From: Sphingomonas faeni
GTDB taxonomy: Bacteria > Pseudomonadota > Alphaproteobacteria > Sphingomonadales > Sphingomonadaceae
Direction of reading: 5' to 3'
NCBI RefSeq assembly: GCF_024273235.1
Contig: NZ_JANBVH010000010.1
Location: 1 to 64,000, forward strand
Length of the DNA stretch: 64,000 bases
Below are positions 29,485-39,166 of the stretch, in pieces; position 1 is the first letter of the stretch; each line of letters opens with the position of its first letter. The notes below the pieces were generated by a model, which was not told the origin of the DNA, did no database searches, and was given only the letters and a program-made list of their open reading frames with translations. Made by a program: the position numbers and the translations under genes.

Positions 29485-30597
29485 ATGACATCGGCGAGTG
29501 CGTTCAAGCGGCTTCTGGCAACCACCCTCTTCGGCGTGGCGCTCGCCGGATGCGGATCGGCGTCGCGGCCGAGCCCACCGGCGGTCACGCCAATGCATCA
29601 GGCGGAAGGCTTCGTCTCGATCCCGGTGCCGCCGCCGTTGCCGCGCGCCTCACGACCGGCACCCGCCAGCCTGGTCAACGCGATCTCCGAATTGCAGAGC
29701 GGATTCCAGGGCAAGGCCGGCATCGCCGTCCGCGCGGTCGACGATGGCTGGACGGTCGAGGCCGGCGGGCGCCAGTTGCTGCCGCAGCAGTCGGTCAGCA
29801 AGCTGTGGGTCGCAATGACCGTGATGGATCTGCGCGACCAGGGCAAGATCCGCCTCGACGAGCCGATCGTCGTCCGCCCGCAGGACCTGACGCTGTTCCA
29901 CCAGCCGATCGCGATGCTGGTGAAGGGCGACGGCTATCGCACGACCGTCGGTGAGTTGCTGACCCGTGCGCTGACGCATAGCGACAATACCGCGAACGAC
30001 CGGTTGCTCACGCGGGTCGGCGGGCCGTCCGCGGTGCGGTCGATGATCGCGCGGAAACAGCTTGGCGCGATCCGGTTCGGGCCGGGCGAGCGACTGTTGC
30101 AAAGCGGCACGGCGGGGCTGGTCTGGCAGCCCTCCTATGCGGTCAACGGCGGCTTCATGACGGCGCGTAATCGGCTGTCGCCGGCGGTACGCGAGGCTGC
30201 GATGAACGCGTATGTGCGCAATCCGCCCGACGGCGCCGCGCCGATCGCGATCGCCGATGCGATTGCCCGGCTGGCGAAGGGCGATATCTTGTCGGAAACC
30301 TCGACCAAGATTCTGCTCGACACGATGGGCCGCTCGGTCACCGGCCGTGCTCGCCTGCGCGCCGCGCTGCCGGGTGGCTGGGAGATCGCGCACAAGACCG
30401 GCACCGGCCAGGACCTCGGGCGGCGCAATGCGGGGTTCAACGACGTCGGCCTGCTGACCGCGCCGGACGGGCGCCGCTATGCGATCGCGGTGATGATCGG
30501 GGATACCATCCGGCCGATGCCCGAACGCCAGCGGCTGATCCAGGCGGCGGCGGCAGCGGTGGCGAAGTACGCCGGGACCACGCGGCCGCTGAACTGA
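29485..30597 (+). CDS. Class A beta-lactamase-like lipoprotein (serine hydrolase)
   Basis: The 370-residue protein starts with a lipoprotein signal (FGVALAGC23) and a proline-rich linker, then the class A fold: S103-V-S-K106, S166-D167-N168 and K304-T-G. The omega-loop ExxLN that activates water in class A enzymes is not clear; E202-R-L-L-Q206 is the nearest match and has glutamine for asparagine. About 95 residues separate this from the KTG motif, longer than usual. It may be a beta-lactamase of an environmental branch or a peptidoglycan-related enzyme. The start at 29485 is set by the signal; frame upstream is non-coding. Confidence 0.85.
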   Translation: MTSASAFKRLLATTLFGVALAGCGSASRPSPPAVTPMHQAEGFVSIPVPPPLPRASRPAPASLVNAISELQSGFQGKAGIAVRAVDDGWTVEAGGRQLLPQQSVSKLWVAMTVMDLRDQGKIRLDEPIVVRPQDLTLFHQPIAMLVKGDGYRTTVGELLTRALTHSDNTANDRLLTRVGGPSAVRSMIARKQLGAIRFGPGERLLQSGTAGLVWQPSYAVNGGFMTARNRLSPAVREAAMNAYVRNPPDGAAPIAIADAIARLAKGDILSETSTKILLDTMGRSVTGRARLRAALPGGWEIAHKTGTGQDLGRRNAGFNDVGLLTAPDGRRYAIAVMIGDTIRPMPERQRLIQAAAAAVAKYAGTTRPLN

Positions 30598-30610
30598 AAT
30601 CCGTTCCTGC

Positions 30611-30720
30611 TCCCCTCCCTGAAAGGGAGGGGTTGGGGGTGGGTCGGCCAGTTTGCGCCACCCACGTCTGGAATTTGCGGAAGCCGACCCACCCCCTGCC
30701 CCTCCCTTCCAGGGAGGGGT
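30611..30720. repeat. Intergenic palindromic repeat, family A (copy 3)
   Basis: CCCCTCCCTGAAAGGGAGGG and CCCCTCCCTTCCAGGGAGGG halves with GGGTGGGTCGG / CCGACCCACCCCC arms, filling the gap between two convergent genes. Confidence 0.9.
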
Positions 30721-30733
30721 GAGAAGGCCGCCC

Positions 30734-31978
30734 TCAGTCGAACCCGTTCGCCAGGAAGCGCTCCGCCACTGCACAGTGCATCGCGATCCCGTGCGCCATC
30801 ACGCGTTCGTCGATCGTCATCTTCGTATTGTGGAGCGGCGGATTGGTGCGCGGATCGCTGCCCTCTGGCGCCGCGCCGATAAAGGCCATCGCGCCGGGCA
30901 GTTTCTGGAGCACGTACGAAAAGTCCTCCGCGCCCATCATCGGCGGCATCACCTGATACGCACCCTCGCCGCCGATCGCGGTCGCGCACGCCTTCATCAG
31001 GTCGGTCGCGCGCTCGTCGTTGACGGTGACCGGATAGCCTTCCTCGATCGTCGGCGTACCGACCGCGCCATGCGCCGCGGCAATCCCTTCGACCATGCGG
31101 ATGAACGCCCCGCGCACCTGCTCCCGGGTGCGTTCCGACAGCGTCCGCATCGTACCGAGCATCTCGACGGTCGATGGAATGACGTTGTGCGCGCTGCCGG
31201 CGTTGAGCTTGGTAATCGAAAGCACGGCGGGGTCGGTGACCGCGACCTGGCGCGCGACATAGGTCTGCAAGGCGGTGACAATTTCACACGCGATCGGCAG
31301 CGGGTCGAGGCAGTCGTGCGGCATCGCCGCATGGCCGCCGCGGCCCGTGATCGTCGCACGCAGCGTGTCGGTCGAGGCCATCAGCGTACCCGCGCGGCTG
31401 ACGACATGGCCCATCGGCATGTTGGGCGAGATGTGGAGCGCGAACCCCGCCTCGGGCAGCGGCGAGTCGAGCAGGCCGTCGGCGATCATGTGGCGCGCGC
31501 CGTGATGGCCCTCCTCGCCGGGCTGGAACATGAACACGACCGTGCCGGGAAGCTCGTCGCGGCGGGCGCAGAGCGCCTTGGCCGCGCCAACGAGCATCGC
31601 GGTGTGCGAATCATGCCCGCAGGCATGCATCGCGCCGTCGATCTTCGAGGCGAACGGCAGCCCGGTTTCCTCCTGCATCGGCAGCGCGTCCATGTCGCCG
31701 CGCAACAGGACGGTGCGGCCATTGCCACCGGCATTGCCACCCCGCCCGCCGCGCAAGATCGCGACGAAGCCCGTGGTGGAGGTGCCTTCACGGATTTCCA
31801 GCGGGAGGCCAGCGAGCGCGGCCTTTACCTTGTCGGATGTGCGCGGGCAGTGGAGGCCGACTTCCGGATCGGCGTGGATGGCACGTCGGAGGGTGATCGC
31901 GTCGTCGAGGCTGTCCTCGCCGATCGCGGTCCAGTCGGTCGGGGCCCAATCGGTGGTGGATTCGAAATCGAGGGACAT
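30734..31978 (-). CDS. M20 family amidohydrolase (hippurate hydrolase-like)
   Basis: The 414-residue enzyme belongs to the M20D amidohydrolases, which cut acyl-amino acids or related amides with a metal pair. Metal-site stretches are RGDMDALPM, MHACGHDSHTAMLVGAAK and FQPGEEGHHGARHM; C-terminally MMGAEDFSYVLQKLPGAMAFIGA is characteristic. The start at 31978 follows AAGGAG on the minus strand; upstream sequence is a family E repeat. No signal peptide, so cytosolic. Substrate not determined. Confidence 0.93.
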   Translation of the reverse strand: MSLDFESTTDWAPTDWTAIGEDSLDDAITLRRAIHADPEVGLHCPRTSDKVKAALAGLPLEIREGTSTTGFVAILRGGRGGNAGGNGRTVLLRGDMDALPMQEETGLPFASKIDGAMHACGHDSHTAMLVGAAKALCARRDELPGTVVFMFQPGEEGHHGARHMIADGLLDSPLPEAGFALHISPNMPMGHVVSRAGTLMASTDTLRATITGRGGHAAMPHDCLDPLPIACEIVTALQTYVARQVAVTDPAVLSITKLNAGSAHNVIPSTVEMLGTMRTLSERTREQVRGAFIRMVEGIAAAHGAVGTPTIEEGYPVTVNDERATDLMKACATAIGGEGAYQVMPPMMGAEDFSYVLQKLPGAMAFIGAAPEGSDPRTNPPLHNTKMTIDERVMAHGIAMHCAVAERFLANGFD

Positions 31979-32003
31979 CGTCTGGCTCCTTGAGTGGCGT
32001 AAC

Positions 32004-32110
32004 CACCACCCCGGCGAAGGCCGGGGCCCAATTGGAAAGGTAGATGTAACGGAGCGCCGTCCGACGTTACCTCCGTTCCCCAATTGGGCCCCGGCCTTCG
32101 CCGGGGTGGT
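32004..32110. repeat. Intergenic palindromic repeat, family E (copy 2)
   Basis: CCACCCCGGCGAAGGCCGGG ... CCCAATTGG and its inverse ending CGGGGTGGT, between the M20 and HerA-like genes. Confidence 0.9.
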
Positions 32111-32151
32111 GTTTGTGTAGAGGGCAGCCCGCCCCCGATCATGGAGGCAGT

Positions 32152-33795
32152 CTACCCCCGGAACAGCCCGCCTAGAACCCCGCGCAGGACCGTGCCGACC
32201 AAGCCACCGCTCGTCGACGACCGGCGCGACTTGGTGCCGAAGACCTGCTTGCCGATCTCGTTCGCCACCTGCCGACCGATCGAAGAACTCGCCGCGCGGG
32301 TCGCCGAGGTCGCCATCTTGGTCCAGGGGGAGTTTGCCGCCTCACGGTCAGCCTCGCGTCGCTGGCGGTCCGCCTCGCGCTGTTCTGCAACCCGGGTCCG
32401 CTCGGCCTCTTTCGCCGCCTTCGCATCGAGCTTCGCCTGCGCCGCCGCAGCCTTTTCTACCTCGGTCGTCGCCTTGGCCTCTGCCGCCGCAGCGCTCGCC
32501 TCCAGCGTCTTGGCCGCCAGCAGTTCCTCCGCCGATTCGCGGTCGACCAGCGTGTCGTATTTCGCGCCGATCGCGTCGGTCTCGATCATCACTTTCCGCT
32601 CAACCGGGGTAATCGGCCCAACGCGCGAGGCGGGCGGCTTGATCAGCGTCCGCTCGACCGGAGTCGGCGATCCGTCGGGCTGGAGCAGCGACACGAGCGC
32701 CTCGCCGACCTTCAACTCGGTGATGATTGTCGCGACATCAACGCCGGGGTTCGCGCGGAACGTCTCCGCCGCAGACCGCACCGCCGCCTGGTCGCGCGGC
32801 GTGAACGCACGCAGCGCATGCTGCACCCGGTTGCCGAGCTGCCCCGCGACGGTATCGGGGATATCGATCGGGTTCTGCGTGATGAAATACACGCCCACCC
32901 CCTTCGAGCGGATCAGGCGGACGACCTGTTCGATCTTCTCCAGCAGCGCCTTCGGGGCTTCGTCGAACAGCAGATGCGCCTCGTCGAAGAAGAAGCACAG
33001 CACCGGCTTGTCGGGATCGCCGACCTCGGGGAGATGCTCGAACAGCTCGCTCATCAGCCACAGCAGGAAAGTCGCGTACAGCTTCGGCGAGGCCATCAAC
33101 TTGTCGGCAGCAAGGATGTTGACGATCCCCCTGCCCCGGTCGTCGGTACCGATGAAGTCGTCCATCTCCAGTGCCGGCTCACCGAAGAAATTCTCCGCGC
33201 CCTGGGTGCGCAGCTGAAGCAACGAGCGCTGGATCGCGCCGATCGACTGCTTAGAGACGTTGCCATAGGTCACGGTCAGCTCGTCCGCTCGGCCCGCGCA
33301 TTCGGTGAGCATCGCCTGGAGATCGTCGAGGTCGATCAGCAACAACCCTTCCTTGTCGGCGACGTGGAAGGCGATCGTCAGCACGCCCTCCTGAACCTCG
33401 TTCAGGTCCATCAGCCGCGACAACAGCAACGGCCCCATCTCGCTGATCGTGGTGCGGATCGGATGCCCCTGCTCGCCGAACAGGTCCCAGAACTGCACCG
33501 GGTTGTCGGCATAGGCCCAGCCGTCGTCGCCGATCGCCTTGGCGCGCTCGGCAAAGCTCGCATGCGTCTTGGCGGTCGGCGATCCGGCCATGGCGAGACC
33601 CGACAGGTCGCCCTTCACGTCGGCGACGAAGCACGGCACGCCGTTCGCGGAGAAGCCCTCGATGATGCCCTGCAACGTCACCGTCTTGCCAGTACCGGTC
33701 GCGCCCGCGATCAGGCCGTGGCGGTTGGCACGCTTGAGTTCCAACGTCTGCGGCTTGCCGTCAACGCTCGCGCCGATGAAGATGCCGTCGCTCAT
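32152..33795 (-). CDS. DUF853 / HerA-like ATPase
   Basis: The 547-residue protein has Walker A IAGATGTGKTVTLQGI near the N-terminus and Walker B LCFFFDEAHLLFDEAPK in the middle, with FITQNPIDIPDTVAGQLGNRVQHALRAFTPRDQ following. This is the bacterial DUF853 family, related to HerA/FtsK helicases. A charged coiled-coil stretch rich in A, E, K and R (about 415-500) precedes a glycine-rich C-terminal tail (GGLVGTVLRGVLGGLFRG). Role in DNA handling is inferred only. Confidence 0.92.
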   Translation of the reverse strand: MSDGIFIGASVDGKPQTLELKRANRHGLIAGATGTGKTVTLQGIIEGFSANGVPCFVADVKGDLSGLAMAGSPTAKTHASFAERAKAIGDDGWAYADNPVQFWDLFGEQGHPIRTTISEMGPLLLSRLMDLNEVQEGVLTIAFHVADKEGLLLIDLDDLQAMLTECAGRADELTVTYGNVSKQSIGAIQRSLLQLRTQGAENFFGEPALEMDDFIGTDDRGRGIVNILAADKLMASPKLYATFLLWLMSELFEHLPEVGDPDKPVLCFFFDEAHLLFDEAPKALLEKIEQVVRLIRSKGVGVYFITQNPIDIPDTVAGQLGNRVQHALRAFTPRDQAAVRSAAETFRANPGVDVATIITELKVGEALVSLLQPDGSPTPVERTLIKPPASRVGPITPVERKVMIETDAIGAKYDTLVDRESAEELLAAKTLEASAAAAEAKATTEVEKAAAAQAKLDAKAAKEAERTRVAEQREADRQRREADREAANSPWTKMATSATRAASSSIGRQVANEIGKQVFGTKSRRSSTSGGLVGTVLRGVLGGLFRG

Positions 33796-33840
33796 GGGTC
33801 TCGTCCTCTGTAGCCGGCGCCGACCCTAACCCTGCACGAT

Positions 33841-33882
33841 GCAAAGAAAAAGGACCGCCGCTCGGGTGAGCGACGGTCCTTT
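33841..33882 (-). terminator. Rho-independent terminator of degP
   Basis: On the minus strand a 15-bp stem with one mismatch (arms at 33868-33882 and 33849-33863, loop of four) is followed by CTTTTTCTTTG. It lies 26 bases after the degP stop. Confidence 0.9.
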
Positions 33883-33907
33883 CCAAGTCGGTTGGGTCAG
33901 TCGAGTC

Positions 33908-35467
33908 TTACTTGATCTTGACCGGCAGGAACTGCGCCGGACCGCGGCCACGCTTGACCTGCAACAGAACCTGCGGACGCCCGGCGGACTTGGCGGTCGT
34001 CACTGCGGTCTGAACGTCGGCCGCGGTGCGCACCGGCGTGCCGTTGACCGACATGATGACATCGCCACGCTTGAGCTTGCCATACGCATCGCTGGTCTGC
34101 GCGACCACGGCGATGACGACGCCCTGCGTGCCAGCCTCGACGCCGACCGCCTGTGCGATCGCCGGGGTCAGCGGCTGTACGCCGATGCCGAGCGCCGCGC
34201 CTGCCGTCGGTGCGGTGGTCGAGCCCGAATCGTCGCCGTCGTCGCTGTCGTCGCCGCCGAAGCCCTGCGCGTCGCCGCCGAGTGTCGCCGCCAGCTTGTC
34301 TGCGCTCGGACGCGGTACGACGACCACGTTGGCGGTCGTCGGCTTGCCGTTACGCAGGATGTCGAGAAGCGCGGTCTGGCCGGGCTTCACGTTCGAGACG
34401 AGGTACGACAGCGACTGGTCGACCGTTACCGGCTGACCGTTCACCTTGGTCACGACGTCGCCTGCACGCACGCCGGCCTTAGCCGCCGGGCCACCGGCGG
34501 TCACGTCGTTGATCAGCTCACCCTGGTTCTTGGGGATGCCGAGCGCCGCAGCGGTATCCTCGTTGATCGTACCACCCGGCTGCAACTGGACGCCGATATA
34601 GCCGCGCTCGATCGTGCCGCCCTTCATGAAGGTGGCGATGATCGGCTTGGCGACGGCCGCGGGGATCGCGAAGCCGATGCCGATATTGCCGCCCGACTGG
34701 CTGAAGATCTGCGAGTTCACGCCGATCACGTTGCCGTTCAGATCGAACATCGGTCCACCCGAGTTGCCCTGGTTGATAGAGGCATCGGTCTGGATGAAGC
34801 GGTCATACGCGCCGCCCTGGCCGGTGACGCGGTTGATCGCCGAAACGATGCCCGCGGTCACGGTGCCGCCGAGGCCGAACGGCTCGCCGATCGCGACGAC
34901 CCAATCGCCGACGCGCGCGCCGTTCGAATCGCCGAACTTCACGAACGGCAGGTTCGCCGCATCGATCTTCAGCAGCGCGAGATCCGATTCCTGATCCTTG
35001 CCGATGACCTTGGCGACATATTCCTTCTTGTCGCTGAGCGTCACCGTGATCGAATCGACCGTCGCGCCCTGCGCGCCCGGCGAGATCACGTGGTTGTTCG
35101 TGACGACATAGCCGTCGGGCGAGATCAGGAAGCCCGAGCCGAGCGAGGCGCCCTCGCGCTTCACCGGGGGAGCGCCCGGCGCGCCGCCACCGCCCATGCC
35201 GCCGAACAGGTCGCCGAACGGCGTGCCCGCGAACGGATTGGCCTGCTGCTTCTGGACGATCGTCTGCTTGGTCGAGATGTTGACGACCGCAGGCTGGAGC
35301 CGCGCGACCATATCGGCGAAGCTCATCGGCGCGCCGGGTTTCGGCGAGACGGCCTGGATCGCACCGGGTTCGTTCTGCGCGACCTGCGCGCCGCTGGGCT
35401 GGAGCGCGAGCGTCGCGGTCGCGCCGCCGAGGAGAAGAGCACTGGTAATGGCGTAGGCGTAACGCAC
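33908..35467 (-). CDS. Do-like periplasmic serine protease (DegP/HtrA)
   Basis: The 519-residue precursor has a signal peptide (YAITSALLLGGATATLAL), a trypsin-like domain with the triad H in TNNHVIS, D in ESDLALLKIDA and S in QGNSGGPMFD, and two PDZ domains (about 290-380 and 400-515). It degrades or refolds damaged periplasmic proteins. A glycine/methionine-rich loop (GGMGGGGAPGAP) lies in the long N-terminal loop of the protease domain. It follows hflKC on the same strand, a classic envelope-quality grouping. Confidence 0.95.
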   Translation of the reverse strand: MRYAYAITSALLLGGATATLALQPSGAQVAQNEPGAIQAVSPKPGAPMSFADMVARLQPAVVNISTKQTIVQKQQANPFAGTPFGDLFGGMGGGGAPGAPPVKREGASLGSGFLISPDGYVVTNNHVISPGAQGATVDSITVTLSDKKEYVAKVIGKDQESDLALLKIDAANLPFVKFGDSNGARVGDWVVAIGEPFGLGGTVTAGIVSAINRVTGQGGAYDRFIQTDASINQGNSGGPMFDLNGNVIGVNSQIFSQSGGNIGIGFAIPAAVAKPIIATFMKGGTIERGYIGVQLQPGGTINEDTAAALGIPKNQGELINDVTAGGPAAKAGVRAGDVVTKVNGQPVTVDQSLSYLVSNVKPGQTALLDILRNGKPTTANVVVVPRPSADKLAATLGGDAQGFGGDDSDDGDDSGSTTAPTAGAALGIGVQPLTPAIAQAVGVEAGTQGVVIAVVAQTSDAYGKLKRGDVIMSVNGTPVRTAADVQTAVTTAKSAGRPQVLLQVKRGRGPAQFLPVKIK

Positions 35468-35569
35468 TAGATGTTGTCCTCTCGTTTCATCAATCGAAAC
35501 AGGTATCCCGTAGGGACGCCGTTCTGAACAATGCTTGAATATGAACAGGGGTTCAAAGGTTCCGCAGGC

Positions 35570-36436
35570 TCAACGCCCGCGGCCCTCGAATTCCCTCAGA
35601 TAACTGTTGTTCGGCGAAAGAATGATCGAGGTCGATCCTTCGGGTGCCGGACCGCCATCCACGCCGAACGTGTGGCGATACGACTGCATCGCACGGTAGA
35701 AGTCGTAGAAATCGGCGTCCTTGCCGAAGCTCTCGGCATAGATCTTCGCTGAATCCGCATCGGCCTGCGCACGAACGATCTGTGCCTGCTTCTGGCCCTC
35801 AGCCCGGATCGTGATCGCCTCCTGCTGGCGCGCGCTCGACATGCGCTTGAGCGCGCTTTCGAGTGGCAGGCCGACGGGCAGGTTCGCCTGCTTGATGCGG
35901 ACGTCGACGATCTCGACGCCGTATTGGCTGGCGACGCGCTGGAGGCCCTTCTGGATGTTGTCCATCAGCTCCGAGCGTTCCGGGCTCAGCAGTTCGACGA
36001 AGCGCCGCTTGCCGAGTTCGTTGCGCAGCGCCGAACCGAGGATCGGGCGAAGCTGATCGGGAATCCGGTCCTCGCTGCCGACTGCATTCCGCATCTTCCG
36101 CGGATCGACGATCCGGTAGCGCGCATAGGCGTCGACTTCGAGCCGCAACTGGTCGGTCGACAGCACCAGCGTGTTGTCGAGTTCGAGATCCTGGACGCGC
36201 TTGTCGATCCAGACGATCCGGTCGACGAACGGGATACGCGCGATCAGGCCGGCGCCGGTCTGGCCAAACGCGGTGTTGGGCTGCCACGCGTTGACCGTGC
36301 GGATCGGCTGGCCGAAGCGCAGGATCACCGCCTGCTTGGTCTCGGGCACGATCGCGAAGGTCGCGGCGGCGAGGATCACCAGCAGCAGCGCGACGATCCC
36401 GGCCACGATCGGGTTGCGGAAACTCACGGCGTTCAC
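35570..36436 (-). CDS. hflC: Protease modulator HflC
   Basis: HflC forms with HflK a membrane complex that regulates FtsH. The 288 residues have one N-terminal transmembrane helix (IVAGIVALLLVILAAATFAIV) followed by the SPFH/band 7 domain (VPETKQAVILRFGQPIRTV...). The start overlaps the hflK stop by ATGA. The family length is normal. Confidence 0.95.
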   Translation of the reverse strand: MNAVSFRNPIVAGIVALLLVILAAATFAIVPETKQAVILRFGQPIRTVNAWQPNTAFGQTGAGLIARIPFVDRIVWIDKRVQDLELDNTLVLSTDQLRLEVDAYARYRIVDPRKMRNAVGSEDRIPDQLRPILGSALRNELGKRRFVELLSPERSELMDNIQKGLQRVASQYGVEIVDVRIKQANLPVGLPLESALKRMSSARQQEAITIRAEGQKQAQIVRAQADADSAKIYAESFGKDADFYDFYRAMQSYRHTFGVDGGPAPEGSTSIILSPNNSYLREFEGRGR

Positions 36437-37560
36437 TGGGCAGCTCCAGGCTGAGCTTGGGGTGCCGCGGCGGCAGCGGCAGGCTGCGCGACCTCGGGGT
36501 TGGGCAAGCGCTTGGCGTTCGACAGCGGCAGGTACGGCACGAGACCGCCCGGCGTCTCGACGATCGTCTTGTCGCTCTTGGCGAGCACCGCCTCCATCGT
36601 CTCGTAATACATGCGGCGGCGCGTCACCACGGGTGCGAGCTTGTACTGCTCGTAGACCTTGTCGAACGACGCGGCCTCGCCCTGCGCGCGCGCCACGACC
36701 TGCTGCGCGTACGAGCGCGATTGGTTGAGGTTGGCGATCGCCTCCTGCTGCGCGGCGGTGACCGCGTTGAAGTCCTCGACGATCCGTGCGGGCGCAGCAG
36801 CCTGCTTGATCGCCACGCCCTGGATGCGGACGCCGGACTTATAGTCGTTGAGGATCTGCTGCGTCATGTCCGCGACGCGCTGCTCGATCACGGTGCGGCC
36901 CGTACCGATCGCCTGGTCGAGCGTCGTCGTAGCGACCACCGCGCGCATCGCGCTCTCGGCGGCGGCACGGACGGTCTCGTTCGGCTCGGCGAGCTGGAAC
37001 ACGTAATCGCGCGGATCGGCGATGTCCCAGCGCACCGAGTATGCGAGGTCGATGATATTCTGGTCGCCGGTCAGCGTCAGGTTCTCGCCCTCGCCTACGG
37101 GGAAGTTGTCGGTGCGGATCTTCTGCACGTCGACCACCATCACATTGGCGATCGGCGCGGGCATCGTCAGGCGGATACCCGGATCAAGCGTCCCGGCATA
37201 TTTGCCGAAGTACGTGACCACGCCGCGCTGCTGCGGGCCGATCTGATGCACCGAGGTGAACAGGATCCAGACGACCGCGATGATCGCGACACCGATCGCC
37301 CAGAGCGCGCGGGCATTCGCGCCCGACGGCAAGCCGCCGAAGCCGCCATTGCCGCCGCCCCCTCCGCCCGAGCCGCGCGCCTTGCGCAGGAACTCGTCGA
37401 GCGCAGTAGGCTTGGCCGCGGGTTTGCGACCGCCGGGCGGCAAGGCCCAGGGGTTGCGCGGGCCAGGGTTACCATCGTCGCCCGAGCCGCCCCAGGGGCC
37501 TTTCGGTGTTTCGGTGGCGAGGATATCGGGGCGCCGGAACCAGCGCGAGAAGATCGTCAT
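36433..37560 (-). CDS. hflK: FtsH protease activity modulator HflK
   Basis: The 375-residue protein has a glycine-rich cytosolic N-terminus, one transmembrane helix (ALWAIGVAIIAVVWILFTSV) and a band 7 domain beginning VHQIGPQQRGVVTYFGKYA. The C-terminus is alanine/proline-rich. The start at 37560 (MTIFSRWFRRPDIL) is the usual HflK opening; an in-frame ATG at 37602 is less likely because it lies in the divergent promoter gap shared with mrp. Confidence 0.95.
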   Translation of the reverse strand: MTIFSRWFRRPDILATETPKGPWGGSGDDGNPGPRNPWALPPGGRKPAAKPTALDEFLRKARGSGGGGGGNGGFGGLPSGANARALWAIGVAIIAVVWILFTSVHQIGPQQRGVVTYFGKYAGTLDPGIRLTMPAPIANVMVVDVQKIRTDNFPVGEGENLTLTGDQNIIDLAYSVRWDIADPRDYVFQLAEPNETVRAAAESAMRAVVATTTLDQAIGTGRTVIEQRVADMTQQILNDYKSGVRIQGVAIKQAAAPARIVEDFNAVTAAQQEAIANLNQSRSYAQQVVARAQGEAASFDKVYEQYKLAPVVTRRRMYYETMEAVLAKSDKTIVETPGGLVPYLPLSNAKRLPNPEVAQPAAAAAAPQAQPGAAQ

Positions 37561-37630
37561 ACCAACCTTTATAGGTAGGCGCGGGCGGAAAAACAGTGCC
37601 AAGCGCCCTTGGCGGCCCTATCTGGCCCGC

Positions 37631-38581
37631 ATGATCGATATCGAAGCGGTAAAGGCGGCGGTTGCCGCAGTGGCGGGCAAGCGGGCGACGGTCCGGCTCG
37701 AGGGGACACGCGCCGGCATCATCATCGATGCGACCGGGCTCGACCCGCAGGCACGCGATGCGCTGGAGGCGACCGTGCGGATGGCCGCGACGCAACCCGG
37801 CGTGACAGAAGTGCGGATCGCGGTGACCGCCGAACGCTCGACCCGCCGGCTGATCGCGGTCGCCAGCGGCAAGGGCGGCGTCGGCAAATCGACGCTTGCC
37901 GCCAATCTCGCCATCGCCATGTCGCGCGCCGGTCGCCGCGTGGGGCTGGTCGACGCCGATATCTACGGTCCGTCTCAGCCTCGCCTGATGAACGTCGAGG
38001 GCACGCGCCCGACCGCCAAGGACAAGGTGCTCGATCCGGTCCCGACCCCGTACGGCGTACCGTTGCTGTCGATGGGGCAACTCGTCGAGCCGGGAAAGGC
38101 GATCGCCTGGCGCGGGCCGATGGCAGCGGGCGCGCTCGGGCAACTCGTCGAAGCCGACTGGGGCCTTACCGACACGCTCGTGCTCGATCTCCCGCCCGGC
38201 ACCGGCGACGTACAGCTGACGATGGTTCAGAAATACCGTCCTGCGGGCGCGGTGATCGTCTCGACCCCGCAGGATCTCGCGCTGATCGACGCGCGCCGGG
38301 CGATCGACCTGTTCGAGAAGGCCGGCATTCCCATCATCGGTCTGGTCGAGAACATGGCCGGCTATATCTGCCCGCATTGCGGCGAAGCGTCGGACCCGTT
38401 CGGCAACGGCGGCGCGGAGGCGGCGGCGCGCGAACTGGGCATCCCGTTCCTCGGCCGCGTGCCGCTGACGATATCGATCCGCACCGCGTCCGATGCAGGC
38501 ACACCGCCGGCTTCAAACCCGGACGATATCGTGTTCATGCCGATTGCGGCTCAGGTCGTCGCATGGCTCGGAAAACTGTGA
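37631..38581 (+). CDS. Mrp/NBP35-type ATP-binding Fe-S carrier
   Basis: The 316-residue P-loop ATPase has an N-terminal MIP18-like segment, the deviant Walker A ASGKGGVGKSTLAANLA, VDADIYGPSQPRLM, and the cluster-binding CPHCG that bridges a dimer. Mrp/ApbC delivers Fe-S clusters. It is divergent from hflK with a 70-base gap. The start at 37631 is the only one that gives the family N-terminus. Confidence 0.94.
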   Translation: MIDIEAVKAAVAAVAGKRATVRLEGTRAGIIIDATGLDPQARDALEATVRMAATQPGVTEVRIAVTAERSTRRLIAVASGKGGVGKSTLAANLAIAMSRAGRRVGLVDADIYGPSQPRLMNVEGTRPTAKDKVLDPVPTPYGVPLLSMGQLVEPGKAIAWRGPMAAGALGQLVEADWGLTDTLVLDLPPGTGDVQLTMVQKYRPAGAVIVSTPQDLALIDARRAIDLFEKAGIPIIGLVENMAGYICPHCGEASDPFGNGGAEAAARELGIPFLGRVPLTISIRTASDAGTPPASNPDDIVFMPIAAQVVAWLGKL

Positions 38582-38679
38582 AACCAGCAGGCCCGATCAG
38601 CGTTGTCTTATTACCGGTCGTACCCGACGCGTAGAGTTGCGGTACGAGCGGACCAGGTTTCCCCCGATAGGAGGCATCG

Positions 38680-39111
38680 ATGCCATTGACCGCCGATGCC
38701 GACATCAAGGCCTTGCTCGAAGGCGCACGGACGATCGCGATGGTCGGCGCCTCCGATCGCCCCGACCGCCCCTCCTACGGCGTGATGGCCAAGCTTCAGG
38801 CACACGGCTACCGCGTGATCCCGGTCAATCCGCAGATCACCGGCGAGCACATCCACGGCGAGTTCGTCTTCCGTGAGCTGTCGCAACTCGGCGACCCGAT
38901 CGACATCGTCGATATCTTCCGCAACTCGGCCGCAGCCGGTGAAGCGGTCGACCAAGCGATTGCAGCGGGTGCGAAGGCGGTTTGGATGCAACTCGGCGTC
39001 GTCAACGAGGACGCGGCGGCACGCGCCGAAGCCGCAGGGCTGAAAGTCGTTATGGATCGCTGCCCGGCGATCGACATTCCCAGGCTCGGAGTCGCCAAGA
39101 TCGAGCAATGA
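38680..39111 (+). CDS. CoA-binding protein (YccU-like)
   Basis: The 143-residue protein is a single Rossmann CoA-binding domain: RTIAMVGASDRPDRPSYGVMAKLQAHGYRVIPVNP and GAKAVWMQLGVVNEDAAARAEAAGLKVVMDRCPAIDIPRL are hallmark stretches. AGGAGG at 38668 sets the start. Its cellular role is not known. Confidence 0.92.
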   Translation: MPLTADADIKALLEGARTIAMVGASDRPDRPSYGVMAKLQAHGYRVIPVNPQITGEHIHGEFVFRELSQLGDPIDIVDIFRNSAAAGEAVDQAIAAGAKAVWMQLGVVNEDAAARAEAAGLKVVMDRCPAIDIPRLGVAKIEQ

Positions 39112-39166
39112 TGCTTGCCCCGGCGTGCGATCGCGGTCAGTCTGAATGTCTGTCCGGGAGGCGCCG

